A stretch of DNA of 64,000 bases from Micropterix aruncella (GCA_944548615.1 OX155976.1:3052442-3116441); one strand, 5' to 3'; counted from the first letter of the stretch, positions 11,590 to 22,567 are shown. The notes: a model not told the origin generated them from the sequence alone. Made by a program: numbers and translations.

Positions 11590-12190
11590 TATAGAAGACT
11601 AAGCGGTGAGCCGTCGAGAAAAGAAACCATTTCCATAATATTATCCGCGCGTTTATTATAATACAAGATTCGTATGATATTTTACAAAACTTAAATTAAA
11701 ACGTTTGCACTATTTTGTACTCCGCGCCGATCTTTCCTGCGATTCGAAGAGAGTTTTAGAACTGAATTTGTGAGGTTCTAGTCTTTTGCGTTCGACACGA
11801 CATCGAGATGTGCGAATACTGCGCGAATTAATGCGAAAACATACAGCGATCCATCGGCAGATAGAGATGGGGTTCGATTGCGTTTCTTTGTAAATTAATA
11901 TCGAAAAATAGTTCATGCGAACTAGACGAATGTCTAATGAACGATCATATCTTTGCCTGCACAAAAATCACCCGCCGGACAAAAAATAATCTGAATTAGT
12001 TTGACAGCATTTTGTCCTATCTTACATTATGCCACTTCATGTTCGATTGGTATTTTTATGCTGGGAAAGTGACAATCATTCTTTTAATATTCCGCTAAAC
12101 GTATTGTCTTGTCTCTGCCCCATAAACTAAATCCAATTTTAATTCATGAAGAAACGCAATCGGGCTCGATCAGTGCTGTCGGCGAACTCG
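11590..12190. other. KDM5 3' flank / 3' UTR candidate region
   Basis: No repeat family or coding motif recognised. It includes the candidate poly(A) signal and leads into the minisatellite. Confidence 0.4.
11652..11657 (-). promoter_or_regulatory. Candidate poly(A) signal for KDM5
   Basis: TTTATT on the plus strand reads AATAAA on the gene strand, about 820 nt past the stop codon, and is the first such hexamer I noticed downstream. An AATAAA can occur by chance in AT-rich DNA, so this is only a candidate. Confidence 0.3.
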
Positions 12191-12192
12191 CC

Positions 12193-12366
12193 ATCGGGAA
12201 GACGCTTATTGAACGACTCAGACCGCGAAAATGCGTATTAAACGTCCCGAACCGGGAAGATGCGTATTGAACGTCCCAAACCAGGAAGACACGTATCGAA
12301 CATCCCGGACCGGGATGACGGCTATTGAATATCCCAAAGCGGTAAGACGCGTATCGAACGTCATCG
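12193..12366. repeat. 29-bp minisatellite, six units
   Basis: Six diverged units of 29 bp follow one another, each built around a GGGAAGAYGCGTATTGAAC-like core. The array starts about 115 bp past the KDM5 stop codon, so it would be transcribed in the 3' UTR. No open frame runs through it. Confidence 0.85.
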
Positions 12367-12480
12367 AATCGCAGGCGAGACCGGCGCCGTCGTTATAAAT
12401 CGCACGCGACTTCCGACCGAAGATAAGGCGGTCTTCGTCCCTTAAATACCTTAAAGCGAGAGTTATGCGCGGGGGCGGCC

Positions 12481-12752
12481 CTAAGAGTCCTTCCGCGGCT
12501 TGAAGTGGAAGCGGGGGTCGGCGGAGCGCGCGGGCCGCGGGGCGGGGGGCCGCTCGGCGGGGGGCCGCGGGCCGGCCGGCTCGCCCTTGCCCTTGCCGCC
12601 CTTGGCCTTGCCCTTGCCGTCGCGGGGCACCTTGCGGCAGGCCGTGCAGTAGTAGTCCTCGTCCTCCTTCAGCGAGTTCTTCACCAGGCCCACGCACAGC
12701 ATGTGGAACCACTTGTCGCAGCCGCCGTCGCACTGCACCCAGTCCACTTTGC
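12481..12752 (-). CDS. Kdm5: KDM5 terminal exon (PHD3 and C-terminus)
   Basis: After acceptor TTTGCAG the exon continues with [19 protein letters not shown] and ends the finger with DYYCTAC, giving a complete C4HC3 PHD3; in human KDM5A this finger binds trimethylated H3 lysine 4. A tail of roughly 45 residues rich in Pro, Arg, Lys, Gly and Ala follows, ending FHFKPRKDS and a TAG at 12481-12483. The exon is a GC-rich island among AT-rich DNA. The 3' UTR should lie below 12481. Confidence 0.95.
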
Positions 12753-13021
12753 CTGCAAAACCGACAGTTGTAAACGATGGATACGAAGGACAATGGGCGT
12801 TTTTGTATGAAATGTGTAACCGGAGTGTGACGACTAGGGACTCACACCGAATAATTGTGCTCGCGTAAAGAAGTAATAATACCAAAGTTCAACTCGTCAA
12901 TCCGATTAATATTGGAATTATACACATCCAAAATTTTGTATATATGGATGATTTTGCAAAATAATCCAGTTATTTAACTAGTTAAATCAGTGAATTACTG
13001 CAAAACTATTCCATTTAACAA

Positions 13022-13255
13022 AAAAGACTATCCTACTACTATTATAAACGCGAAAGTTTGTAAGAATGTATGTATGGATGTTTGTTACTCTTTCACGCAA
13101 AAATTACTGAATGGATTTTAATGAAACTTTACAATAATATAGCTTACACATCAGAATAACACATAGACTATAATTTATAAAGATATATAGTTTTCTATCA
13201 TCATTATTACAATTTTCCATCACTACGCGGGTGAAACCACGGGGCGCAGCTAGTA
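13022..13255 (+). mobile_element. Helitron-like non-autonomous repeat
   Basis: It starts CTATCCTACTACTATTATAA with ACGCGAAAGTTTGTAAGAA, contains TTTCACGCAAAAATTACTGAA, and ends GGGGCGCAGCTAGTATTATA. This head and tail are typical of a repeat widespread in Lepidoptera and other insects, with a CTAGT-type end. The class assignment is from memory of the family and not proven here. Confidence 0.6.
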
Positions 13256-13281
13256 TTATAATAATTGACAATAAACCATTA

Positions 13282-13936
13282 CAGTAGAGAGTCGATTATC
13301 CGAACTAATTGGGGGACAAGGGTGTTCGGAAAACCGAACTGTATAAAAAACTGTATTAATAAAATCATATATTGACATAATAATATGTATTATCTATGTA
13401 ATCTGTTTTAACTTTTTTTATTTATTACAATAGTGAGTAGTAATCCCGTGAACAAAATAGATATGTGTGTGTAATACATACGTACATGAAGAAGAACTAA
13501 TTAACGCTTAAAAAAGTCTTTAATTTTGGTCTGTCGAAGCAAGCCTACCCGCTTATGAGCAGCTAATTCCCGCACTTTTTTCAGTACAGATATCTGATAC
13601 TGGTCGCTTTCATTTTGAGCTTCAAACCATCGTAAGACAGTAGCTAGACATGTAAATGCTTCAGAAGGTGTAGATATATTTTCATCTTCATTTTCTGATT
13701 CACTAGTAGATGAGGTGCTGGCGGTGTCAGCATTATAAGTCCCGGGGTCTACAATATCGCTGTCCTGCATGATTTGGTACCCTGGATCTGTATCATCAAC
13801 CCTCATCCATTCTTGAACGTCTTTTCATCACATTCATGGCAATCGAGTTCTGTTTTTAAGCAAGAGTCTGCGGCCGCAGCAGTTCGGTTAAGCGGTCGTT
13901 CGGTTGACCGACGTTCGGATAATCGACGCTCTACTG
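13282..13936 (-). mobile_element. pogo/Tigger-like element, internally deleted
   Basis: The ends CAGTAGAGAGTCGATTATCC and the inverse of CAGTAGAGCGTCGATTATCC are inverted repeats, each flanked by TA (13280-13281 and 13937-13938). At 655 bp it is too short for a whole transposase and keeps only the C-terminal coding part. Confidence 0.9.
13501..13806 (-). pseudogene. pogo/jerky-type transposase C-terminus
   Basis: About 100 residues: an acidic Ser/Thr-rich stretch, then LRWFEAQNESD and LLRQTKIKDFFKR, the typical end of Tigger/jerky transposases. The DDE catalytic core is missing. Confidence 0.8.
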
Positions 13937-13944
13937 TAGTACAT

Positions 13945-14590
13945 TTTTACATTAGTACAAATAAACAACAAAAAGATCTCGGAATAACAATTACTGATGA
14001 TCTCAAATGGGAAAAAGGCATAATTGCAATTGCTAAAAGAGCCAACTCTACTTTCATCTAATCAAGAAGGCTTTCCAAAATCTGTCAATACAGGTTTTTA
14101 TCAAGTTCTACAGAACGTATCTGAGACCTATTCTCGAGTATTGCTATCGGCTCTGGAACCCCTACTTATGCAAAGATGTATATGTCCTGGAAAAGGTGCA
14201 GCTAAGGGTAACCAAAATGCCAGTGGGCCTGAAAAATAGGAATTTTGAAAATCATTTGGAATTACTTGGAATTACTACTGTTAAAGAAGGGAAACAATCG
14301 AGACAAATGAAATTCTAACCCATTATTACAAGGTACCTGGGCTGGACAACATTTACAAATTCAACGTCAACACAAATCTTGGAGGTTCTGCAAAGAGTGG
14401 TGGACATGTAGAATAAACTACCATTTGAAGTGATTAGTGCAAGCTCTTTCAATGAATTTAAATACAGACTCGATTTGTACCTAAACACTTGTTTGTATTG
14501 CCTGTTGTTTTTATACTGTTAATATTGTTTAACTTTACAAGATCTGTTCTGGACATGAATGATCTGATCTATCCAGAATAAATAATAATA
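13945..14590 (+). pseudogene. CR1-like LINE 3' fragment
   Basis: Broken frames give DLGITITDDLKWE and IAKRANST, then downstream segments of the same region, ending with AATAAATAATAATATTAATAA. Compare the better copy at 48374-49235. Stops and shifts are frequent. Confidence 0.7.
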
Positions 14591-15071
14591 TTAATAACAT
14601 TCAATTGCAGATACATCCGGAAGGATCTCTTAAAAATATCAATGTTTTTTTTCGCCTTTAATTTATCAGGCAATTATTAAAATGTTTAAGTACTATGTAT
14701 AGACTAGTCACCCGGAACTTAGCCATACGTAGTATGATCGGTAAGAGGTAATGGGTTTTATTCCTGGTATGCTGATGTACTTTCTCGTGGATATTGTCAA
14801 GTTATTATTGCAATAGAATTTGCAGAGTTTCTTGAGCAAAAATTGTATATACGTTCAATGTCCCTACTTTTTGGAATTGTTCACAACATGACTGCCGTGG
14901 ACCAATACCATAAGTCAAACAGAGCAAAATTACCATATATCTGGTTATTACCAACAATTTAAGACACTGACAAAACCTGATAGTACAGGAAACGTGGAGC
15001 TAAAGTAGGAAATAGAAGTTTCTTTCATGATTCATTCATAGTTTCTTCAAAACACTGATCAAGGATGATCT

Positions 15072-15131
15072 CAGTCCTTCTTAGTTTGTCATTTTTAAAT
15101 ACAGTCCTTCTTAGTTTGTCATTTTTAAATA
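15072..15131. repeat. Two-unit 30-bp tandem duplication
   Basis: The unit CAGTCCTTCTTAGTTTGTCA plus ten more bases occurs twice in a row without change. Confidence 0.85.
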
Positions 15132-15294
15132 AAAGTCTAAGATGTATCTATGCTGTTTTAACCATTTATGTCAACAATACTCCACGAGGAACTACGTCGG
15201 CATGACACCAGTAATAAAATCCATTACCTCCAACTGATATATATTATAAGTAGTATGTTTTCCCATTGAGCATTTTTCAAAAGCAACCACTCAC

Positions 15295-15450
15295 CCGTTG
15301 GCCTCATACACATATGAGCAGCGCAGTCATCATCATCATCATTGGAACTGCCCTGGGAGTCGGATCCAGCACTGCTCCTCCCGGCTTGACTACTCAAAGG
15401 CATCGACATCAGAGAGCCCCCTAGCATCATTTTTTTGCCTTTGTGCATAG
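15295..15450 (-). CDS. Kdm5: KDM5 exon 15 of window (acidic stretch and first PHD3 cysteines)
   Basis: Two bases complete an alanine codon after TTTACAG. The peptide then has a run of aspartates followed by CAAHMCMRPTG, the first zinc pair of PHD3, and ends one base before GTGAGT. Vertebrate KDM5A has an acidic stretch and 'CAAQNCQRP' at the same place. Confidence 0.9.
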
Positions 15451-15619
15451 CTGTAAATAAAAATACACATTTAACCAATAATGCATGTACAGAGTTTAGG
15501 TACTACTGCTTGAGGACAAACGTTTACCGACAAACGAATTTACTGCTTGAAGATTGCAGCATCCAACGTTTCGGCGATTGACTAAAGGCTAGACTAAAGT
15601 GCTGTCAATCGTCATCTAG

Positions 15620-15720
15620 GGTAGGGGTTCTCAAACTTATTCATATCACGACCCCCCCCCCCTACTGCCAAAAGAAATTGCTTACATCCCAGTGTTCCCC
15701 GTCATGTTATTATTTATTAA
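15620..15720 (-). mobile_element. hAT-type terminal region
   Basis: GTAGGGGTTCTCAAACTTAT followed by ATCACGACCCC is the usual look of a BED-finger hAT end. Together with the transposase remnant at 19203-19451 it probably marks the 3' end of one old hAT element whose tail was later split by TTAA elements. Confidence 0.55.
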
Positions 15721-15987
15721 CCCGTTGAGTATGATACGACCAGATCTGGTTCTGCGTTTTTTTCACTTTTTTGACGTTCTCATATTTATTCATAATTATC
15801 TAATTGTTTTACAAAATGATATTTCAATATTCTAAATTCGAAATTTCAATGCAATCATTGTGCAGTTGTTCTTTTTATGATTGGTGTAGTAGTTTCGTAG
15901 TTATAGTACTTTAAGGTCGATGTCGCCGAAAATCCTGCAAAAGAGACAGATGCATCCATGAAAATACCCATTTACTCCAAGGGTTAA
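15717..15987 (-). mobile_element. TTAA-flanked MITE family B (copy 1)
   Basis: TTAA 15717-15720, CCCGTTGAGTATGATACGAC, palindrome CCAGATCTGG at 15740-15749, and CTCCAAGGG then TTAA 15984-15987. Other copies at 24658, 28369 and 62327 have two copies of the terminal motif; this one has one. Confidence 0.85.
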
Positions 15988-16300
15988 AATAAATATAAAA
16001 AAGTAGTAAACATAAGGGTTATTAATTGCTTATACTATACAATTACATAACAATGGTAAAGAAACATATCTGTATTGTATCATATGTGTATTAATATTCT
16101 TATAATAATTATTCATTTTATATGTATACTCATGTACATGGATTCAGCTCTATTTTTTAAATTTTATTTGTCTGCCTTGTAAAGACGACTTTAGTCAACG
16201 CTATTGTCAAATTAGTTAATATTTCTGCTTTATAGTTTTATATCTACATAAATTAATATATTACTAGCAACTGACGAATTCTAATATGCGATAATTAGCT

Positions 16301-19126
16301 TTAACCCGCACAGCACGTAACATCCGATTCGGGACATTTATGTCGGCCGCCTAAAGCACGTAACATCCGATACCGGACAAAGCGCTCGCCGCTGCGAAAA
16401 ATGCAATTTACGATTCGAAACGTCGTACTATATGTTTTCTGACGGCGCAACGATATGGCCAAAATATCTTTAATTCAAGATTTCTGTGTGCATAGACGTC
16501 AAACGCCTAGTCTCCCGTCGGCATTCGCACGGCCGCGTACGGCTCCGCGGAATTGGTGATAAAAAGTGTGTGTGTGCAGTTTTTGAGTGTTATTTACCGG
16601 AGAACAGTGAGTAATTTGCATTTTAAGTAGTTTCGGAATGAGGATTAGTCATTTCAGATAGTCCATTTGCTGTTTTTCACGAATTTTTGAAGAAAACACT
16701 TCGGCGACAACAAACGGCTCGCGAAAAAATGGTTGTTATTATTTTGTAATGTTTATGAAATATCCCGATATATTGCGAAATATGACGTAATGTCGCTTTA
16801 ATTTACTAACAAAATAAGTATTGCTTCATTTACATCCTAAGTTATCACATAATTAGGCGTATTTTGAAAATTATATCTTGTTTTGTAAAATGAATCGCGC
16901 AAAGAAACTTGTTTTGATAATTACTATGAGAGAATAAAGTGCAATTTTCCAGTTTTTCGATGAAATGTGACTCTTTGGAGTATAGTAATTAGTTATTAGA
17001 CATATAATAAGTCTAGGATAAGACAATATAATTGAAAAAATCTAACGAATTTTATATTATGAATTTAATTTTATATTCAAAGTTTATTATTAAGTTCGGA
17101 CGCGGAAACTCTCAAAACTTTAGATTTTTCTATAATATCAGACAAAGCTCAAAGTTCTGGTGTGATTTCTAAGAAGTGTGATGTAGTAATAAAGTTATTT
17201 TAAAAGAATTTCATATAAAAAAATACCATAAGTAGTCACAAATTAAAAATTAAAAAATTTTTTTTTTACGAGAATACATAAAATTTTTCTTGGCTGAATA
17301 AATAAATATTTTTGTATGCAAATAAGTAAAAAAAATATATCGTTGTGGTAAAGCATTTAACCCGCTAGGCACTTAACATCCCTTGCGGGATATGTATGGC
17401 GGCCGCCTCAAATCCGAAACATCCCATACGGGATATCGCGCTCGCCGCTGCGAAAAATGCAATTTACGATTCGAATCGTCGTACTTTAATGCTTTCTGAC
17501 CGCGGGACGACATGGCCAAATAATCTTTCATTCGCCGGCCAACGACGATAACATCGACCGCCGAATTAAAAACTCAGCATTAGACGTCAAAACAGCAGTG
17601 TCGATCGGCCCCCCCGCGGCGGCGTATAGGTTCCGCGAAGTGTTTGTTTTGTGAATTGTTTTGTGGATATAAGTGGAGTGTATACCGGATAAAAGTAAGT
17701 AATTTCCCTTTTTAAATAGTTTAGCCATTAGGATTATTCAATTTAGACAATCAATTTGCTGTTTTTCACGAATTTTCGAAGAAAACACTTTGTCAACAAT
17801 GGCCAACAATGTGAAAAAATGGCCGTTTTTATTTTGTAATGTTTGTGAAATATCCCTATATATCGCGAAACATGACGTAATGTCGCTTTAATTTACTAAT
17901 AAAATAGGTATTGCTTCATTTACATCCTAAGTTATCACATAATTAGGCGTATTTTGAACATTATATGTTGTTTTTCTAATATGGCTCGCGAAAATGAAAC
18001 TTGTTTTGATAATTACTATGAGAGAAAAAAGTGCGATTTTCCATAGTTTTTCGATGAAATGTGACTCTTTGGAGTATAGTAATTATAATTAGTTATTAGA
18101 CATATAATAAGTCTATGATAAGACAATATAATTGAAAAAATCTAACGAATTTTATATTATGGGCATTCAAAGTTTATTATTAGGTTCGGACCCGGAAACT
18201 CTCAAAACTTTAGATTTTTCTATAATATCAGACAAAGGTCAAAGTTCTGGTGTGATTTCTAAGAAGAAGTGATGTAGTAATAAAGTTATTTTGAAAGAAT
18301 TTCATATAAAAAAATACCATAAGTAGTCACAAATTAAAAATTAAAAAAATTTTTTTTTACGAGAATAAATAACATTTTTCTTGGCTGAATAAATAAATAT
18401 TTTTTCCGTATTTTTGTATGCAAATAAGTAAAAAAAAAATATCGTTTTGGTAAAGCATTTAATAAAGAACATAACTGTATTTACAATTTTTGATATTTAA
18501 AAAAACTGTATTTACAAAAAAATCGAAATGATTTTATAGGCGAGTTTTTTTCAGTTTGCCAATTTTGTAATATTTATTCATTATTATCTTAATTGTTTTA
18601 CGAGATAAGGTTATAATGTTTTATATGTCAAATTTCAATGCGATCATTTTTCTCTTTATCTTTTTTTATTCCGTTTAGTGGTTTATAAGTTATGATCGTT
18701 TTTCTCAAGGCCGTTGACTCGCGTCGATTTTTTGCGCGAATATGTCGCGCGCAAAAGTGACAGGTGAGTTTTTACCTCGCAACGTGAGGGGTTAATAAAG
18801 AATATAACTGTATTTACAATTTTTGCATATTTTACGTATTTTGTGACAAAAAAATCGAAATTATTTTATAGGCGAGTTTTTTCAGTTTGCCAATTTTGTA
18901 ATATTTATTCATTTTTATCTTAATTGTTTTACGAGATAAGGTTATAATGTTTTATATGTCAAATTTCAATGCGATCATTTTTCTCCTTATCTTTTTTAAA
19001 TCCGTTTAGTGGTTTATAAGTTATGATCGTTTTTCTGAAGGCCGTTGACTCGCGTCGATTTTTTGCCCGAATATGTCGCGCGCAAAAGTGATAGGTGAGT
19101 TTTTACTTCGCGACAGGAGGGGTTAA
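16301..19126 (+). mobile_element. TTAA-flanked 1.4-kb element family A (copy 1, outer)
   Basis: TTAA 16301-16304, then CCCGCACAGCACG, and AGGAGGGG then TTAA 19123-19126. Copy 2 sits inside at an internal TTAA; without it the element is 1383 bp. The left end has two direct copies of GCACGTAACATCCGAT. No coding frame of note; likely non-autonomous. Confidence 0.88.
17357..18795 (+). mobile_element. TTAA-flanked element family A (copy 2, nested in copy 1)
   Basis: It starts after TTAA 17357-17360 with CCCGCTAGGCACTTAACATC and ends GTGAGGGG before TTAA 18792-18795. Copy 1 sequence resumes with TAAAGAATATAACTG, and the intact copy at 58730-60124 has GCATTTAATAAAGAACATAA at that point, which proves the nesting. 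Confidence 0.92.
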
Positions 19127-19202
19127 CTGATAATTCATGCTTTTATTGTATATTCTGAATGAATAAATTGAATACTGAATACTGAATACTGAAAAATATC
19201 AA

Positions 19203-19451
19203 TCAATGACACGGATGAGCTTGCATATTTTTAATTAAATCGACAATTCTTGTTTGAATTGAAGAAAGTGTACAGTGTAAATCTCCAGCAATATCGAGTT
19301 TGTTTCTATTCTTCCTTCTAATTGCTACAACTGATGAAAATGACTTTTCGCATAAATAAGAGCTTGAAAAAGGTAAATACAAATGCAGCGCATGCTGTGA
19401 GTTAGAGGGATAAACTTTGAAATACTGGATCCAGAACAATATTATATCCAT
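19203..19451 (-). pseudogene. hAT transposase C-terminal fragment (BED-finger type)
   Basis: The frame reads FSSSYLCEKSFSSVVAIRRK, then NRNKLDIAGDLHCTLSS, the dimerisation region at the end of hAT transposases of the ZBED5/SCAND3-like group. Its own 3' end is probably at 15620, about 510 bp away once the three TTAA elements are removed. Confidence 0.8.
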
Positions 19452-19634
19452 CTTTTCACAATCGAAGTCAGCAGCGGAATCTATATATTAATTTGAAACA
19501 TGTTTTTTCCTGTAGCGGCCATATTGAGAGAACGGCTAGGTGTAAAACTTTGGTTGTGTCTAAAAAAGACTGTTGGTCTGTAGATGTGTCATCAAAAAAT
19601 AAAATTCAAAAAAGTCATTAAAATAGAAAAATAC

Positions 19635-19717
19635 AAAATTATAGCGCCATCTACTGGATCTCCGCGCGAACTTTTTGTGCGATTGCGCGGAGATCCAGTA
19701 GATGATGCTATAATTTT
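19635..19717. repeat. Hairpin with 33-bp arms
   Basis: 19635-19667 and 19685-19717 are inverted copies with two mismatches and a 17-bp loop; the core is ATCTACTGGATCTCCGCGC. It lies directly next to TTAA element A3. Confidence 0.85.
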
Positions 19718-20677
19718 TTAATTTTAACCCCTCCTGTTGCGAGGTAAAAACTCACCTATCACTTTTGCGCGCGACATATTCGGGCAAAAAATCGACGCGA
19801 GTCAACGGCTTTGAGAAAAACGATCATAACTTATAAACCACTAAACGGATTAAAAAATGATAAAGAGAAAAATGATCGCATTGAAATTTGACATATAAAA
19901 CAATCTAACCTTATCTTGTAAAACAATTAAGATAATAATGAATAAATATTACAAAATTGGCAAACTGAAAAAACTCGCCTATAAAATCATTTCGATTTTT
20001 TTGTCACAAAATACGTAAAATATGCAAAAATTGTAAATACAGTTATGTTCTTTATTAAATGCTTTACCAAAACGATATTTTTTTTTTACTTATTTGCATA
20101 GAAAAATATTTATTTATTCAGCCAAGAAAATTTTTATGTATTCTCGTAAAAAAAATTTTTTTAATTTTTAATTTGTGACTACTTATGGTATTTTTTTATA
20201 TGAAATTCTTTCAAAATAACTTTATTACTACATCACACTTCTTAGAAATCACACCAGAACTTTGAGATTTGTCTGATATTATAGAAAAATCTAAAGTTTT
20301 GAGAGTTTCCGCGTCCGAACTTAATAATAAACTTTGAATGCTCATAATATAAAATTCGTTAGATTTTTTCAATTATATTGTCTTATCATAGACTTATTAT
20401 ATGTCTAATAACTAATTACTATACTCCAAAGAGTCACATTTCATCGAAAAACTATGGAAAATCGCACTTTATTCTCTCATAGTAATTATCAAAACAAGTT
20501 TCTTTGCGCGATTCATTTTACAAAACAAGATATAATTTTCAAAATACGCCTAATTATGTGATAACTTAGGATGTAAATGAAACAATACTTATTTTGTTAG
20601 TAAATTAAAGCGACATTACGTCATATTTCGCAATATATCGGGATATTTCATAAACATTACAAAATAATAACAACCAT

Positions 20678-21609
20678 TATAAATAGGATAGAAAACGAAT
20701 TTACCGCGTGAAATTTGTAGGACCCGACGTTTCGGTGACGTTGCAGCCGCCGTTGTCAAGGGTAAACTGAAGAGCTGTCAGTCCGTTGTTTTGCGGGTAG
20801 GCCGCAAACCGCTGCCGCCACTGCGTAGGTTATAACGGTGGTGGGGGGCCGGGCTCGGAGCGCGGGAATTTTTAAAATCCGTCTTGCACACAACACTCAC
20901 TGTATCCTGTTTTACGTCTTTGCGTTCGGCGTTCGGCGGCGGGAACATTTTAAGAAGAGGGTTCCACGTAGAAGAGAGTTTGTAGCCGTCATCTCTATTG
21001 AAGTTCGGAGTTCTTCTTATTTCAATGGCTTCCCGGATCATGCGAGGAAAGTAGAATTGTTCCTTCGATAGAACAATGGGATTTTGAAACTGCATCCAGT
21101 GGTTACTTCCGCTATCCAATATATGTTCGCAGATCGCCGATTTTTCTCGCTGAACGTTTTTAACAGCTTTGATGTGTTCTGTCAGTCGCGTGGCTATGGG
21201 CCGTTTCGTTTGTCCAACGTAGGCTAGACCGCAGCTGCATTCGACTTTATACACACCCGGGGTTTGCAGTGGTATTACATCCTTTACAGGCCTCAAAAAT
21301 CGAGCTATATTTTGGGTCGGTTTGAAGATCGTTTTTATATCGAATCTGTTTAGCATCTTACTTATTCGATCTGTCACGCCCTTGACATTCCCGCGCTCCG
21401 AGCCCGGCCCCCCACCACCGTTATAACCTACGCAGTGGCGGCAGCGGTTTGCGGCCTACCCGCAAAACAACGGACTGACAGCTCTTCAGTTTACCCTTGA
21501 CAACGGCGGCTGCAACGTCACCGAAACGTCGGGTCCTACAAATTTCACGCGGTAAATTCGTTTTCTATCCTATTTATAATGTCAAACAACCGCGATAGTC
21601 TTCGATTTC
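20678..21609 (-). mobile_element. Penelope-like element with identical inverted arms
   Basis: A 932-bp insert flanked by ATAATAACAACCAT (20664-20677 and 21610-21623). Arms 20678-20869 and 21387-21578 are 192-bp inverted copies, identical as far as I can read. The centre codes for a GIY-YIG endonuclease domain. A reverse transcriptase is missing. Penelope-like elements are known to have flanking repeats in direct or inverted order. Confidence 0.92.
20778..21377 (-). CDS. GIY-YIG endonuclease C-terminal part of a Penelope-like retroelement
   Basis: An open frame of 199 residues. TPGVYKVECSCGLAYVGQTK is the GIY-YIG motif with the CxC insertion usual in Penelope-like proteins, then R-x4-R-LTEH and an internal E. 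The upstream KMLNRFDIKTIFKPTQ fits the linker between RT and endonuclease. The last 30 residues read into the inverted arm. In a full element this domain follows an RT of telomerase-like type; here the RT is lost, so independent mobility is doubtful. The start at 21377 is only the first ATG and has no special support. Confidence 0.88.
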   Translation of the reverse strand: MTDRISKMLNRFDIKTIFKPTQNIARFLRPVKDVIPLQTPGVYKVECSCGLAYVGQTKRPIATRLTEHIKAVKNVQREKSAICEHILDSGSNHWMQFQNPIVLSKEQFYFPRMIREAIEIRRTPNFNRDDGYKLSSTWNPLLKMFPPPNAERKDVKQDTVSVVCKTDFKNSRAPSPAPHHRYNLRSGGSGLRPTRKTTD

Positions 21610-22080
21610 ATAATAACAACCATTTTTTCGCGAGCCGTTTGTTGTCGCCGAAGTGTTTTCTTTAAAAATTCGTGAAAAACAGCAAATGGACTATCTCAAT
21701 TGACTAATCCTTATGCCTAAACTACTTAAAAATGCAAATTACTCACTGTTATCCAGTAAACACTGCACCGTTATCCACAAAACACTGCACAAAATCACCA
21801 TTTCGCGGAACTACGCGGCCGCGGCGCTGGCCGATCGAGACTGCCGTTTTGACGTCTATGCTGACTTTTTAAATCACCGATCGATTTTTTCGCCATTGGC
21901 CGCCGAATTAAAGATTATTTGGCCATATCGTTCCGCCGTCAGAAAGCATTAAGTACGACGTTTCGAATCGTAAATTGCATTTTTCGCAGCGGCGAGCGCG
22001 ATATCCAAAATCGGATGTTTCGGATTGTAGGCGGCCGCCATACATGTCCCCAAATGGATGTTACGTGCTGAGCGGGTTAA

Positions 22081-22560
22081 TGACTTTTTTAATTTTCTTT
22101 TTTTATGACACGTTTATAGACCGAAAGCTATTTTTAAACACAGCCAAGTTTGTACACCCTTTAGTTAGTTAGTTATACTGGGCGTTCCTCCGCAAGTCGA
22201 CATCCAGTGTGCCTATTTTGCGTGTCCACCCTTTGCCAAACTTCTTACACTACATCTTGTACACCCTTTGCCACACACTTTGGATCACAGCGTGACCTTT
22301 TTGTACTGTAAACAGGTGGCCCTCTAACGGACGATTGCTAAACTGCATTGACATTGTGTCAAAAAGTTGTGTAATTTTGGACAATATTTAAAACTACCGG
22401 TGATATTGAACTGTTGGAACTTTATCGATTTTAATAGCTCATAATGAGAAAAAGCTAAAACCCTCCAAAAATGCCTTACTGGAAGGTGAGAAAGAGCCAG
22501 CCAACGTCAAAATACAACTGTAACAAGGCTCGATGGAGAATACTCAAAACTAGAAAGGTA
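22081..22560. other. Unassigned intron sequence with a (TTAG)n stretch
   Basis: No gene found. A TTAGTTAGTTAGTTA stretch at about 22162-22176 resembles the L2 LINE tail, but no coding part follows. Confidence 0.4.
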
Positions 22561-22567
22561 AAATAAC

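Larger units (their letters stand above)
19724..22080 (-). mobile_element. TTAA-flanked element family A (copy 3, inverted), carrying a Penelope-like insert
   Basis: TTAA 19724-19727 and TTAA 22077-22080 flank an inverted copy. Removing the insert at 20678-21609 leaves about 1.4 kb, the family length. Confidence 0.9.

Noticed and set aside
12218..12793. 191-codon minus frame overlapping the terminal exon
   Set aside because: It runs in a different frame from the PHD3 motif and gives Arg/Gly/Pro-rich text typical of a shadow frame.
12505..12810. Plus-strand Leu/Ala-rich open frame
   Set aside because: It is the antisense of the GC-rich KDM5 terminal exon, which has clear PHD3 ligands.
15224..15478. 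84-codon minus frame as a small gene
   Set aside because: It is KDM5 exon 15 extended through its splice borders.
20678..20870. Calling a functional hammerhead ribozyme
   Set aside because: Only the GAAAC-GTC half of the core is recognisable; the CTGATGA part is not.
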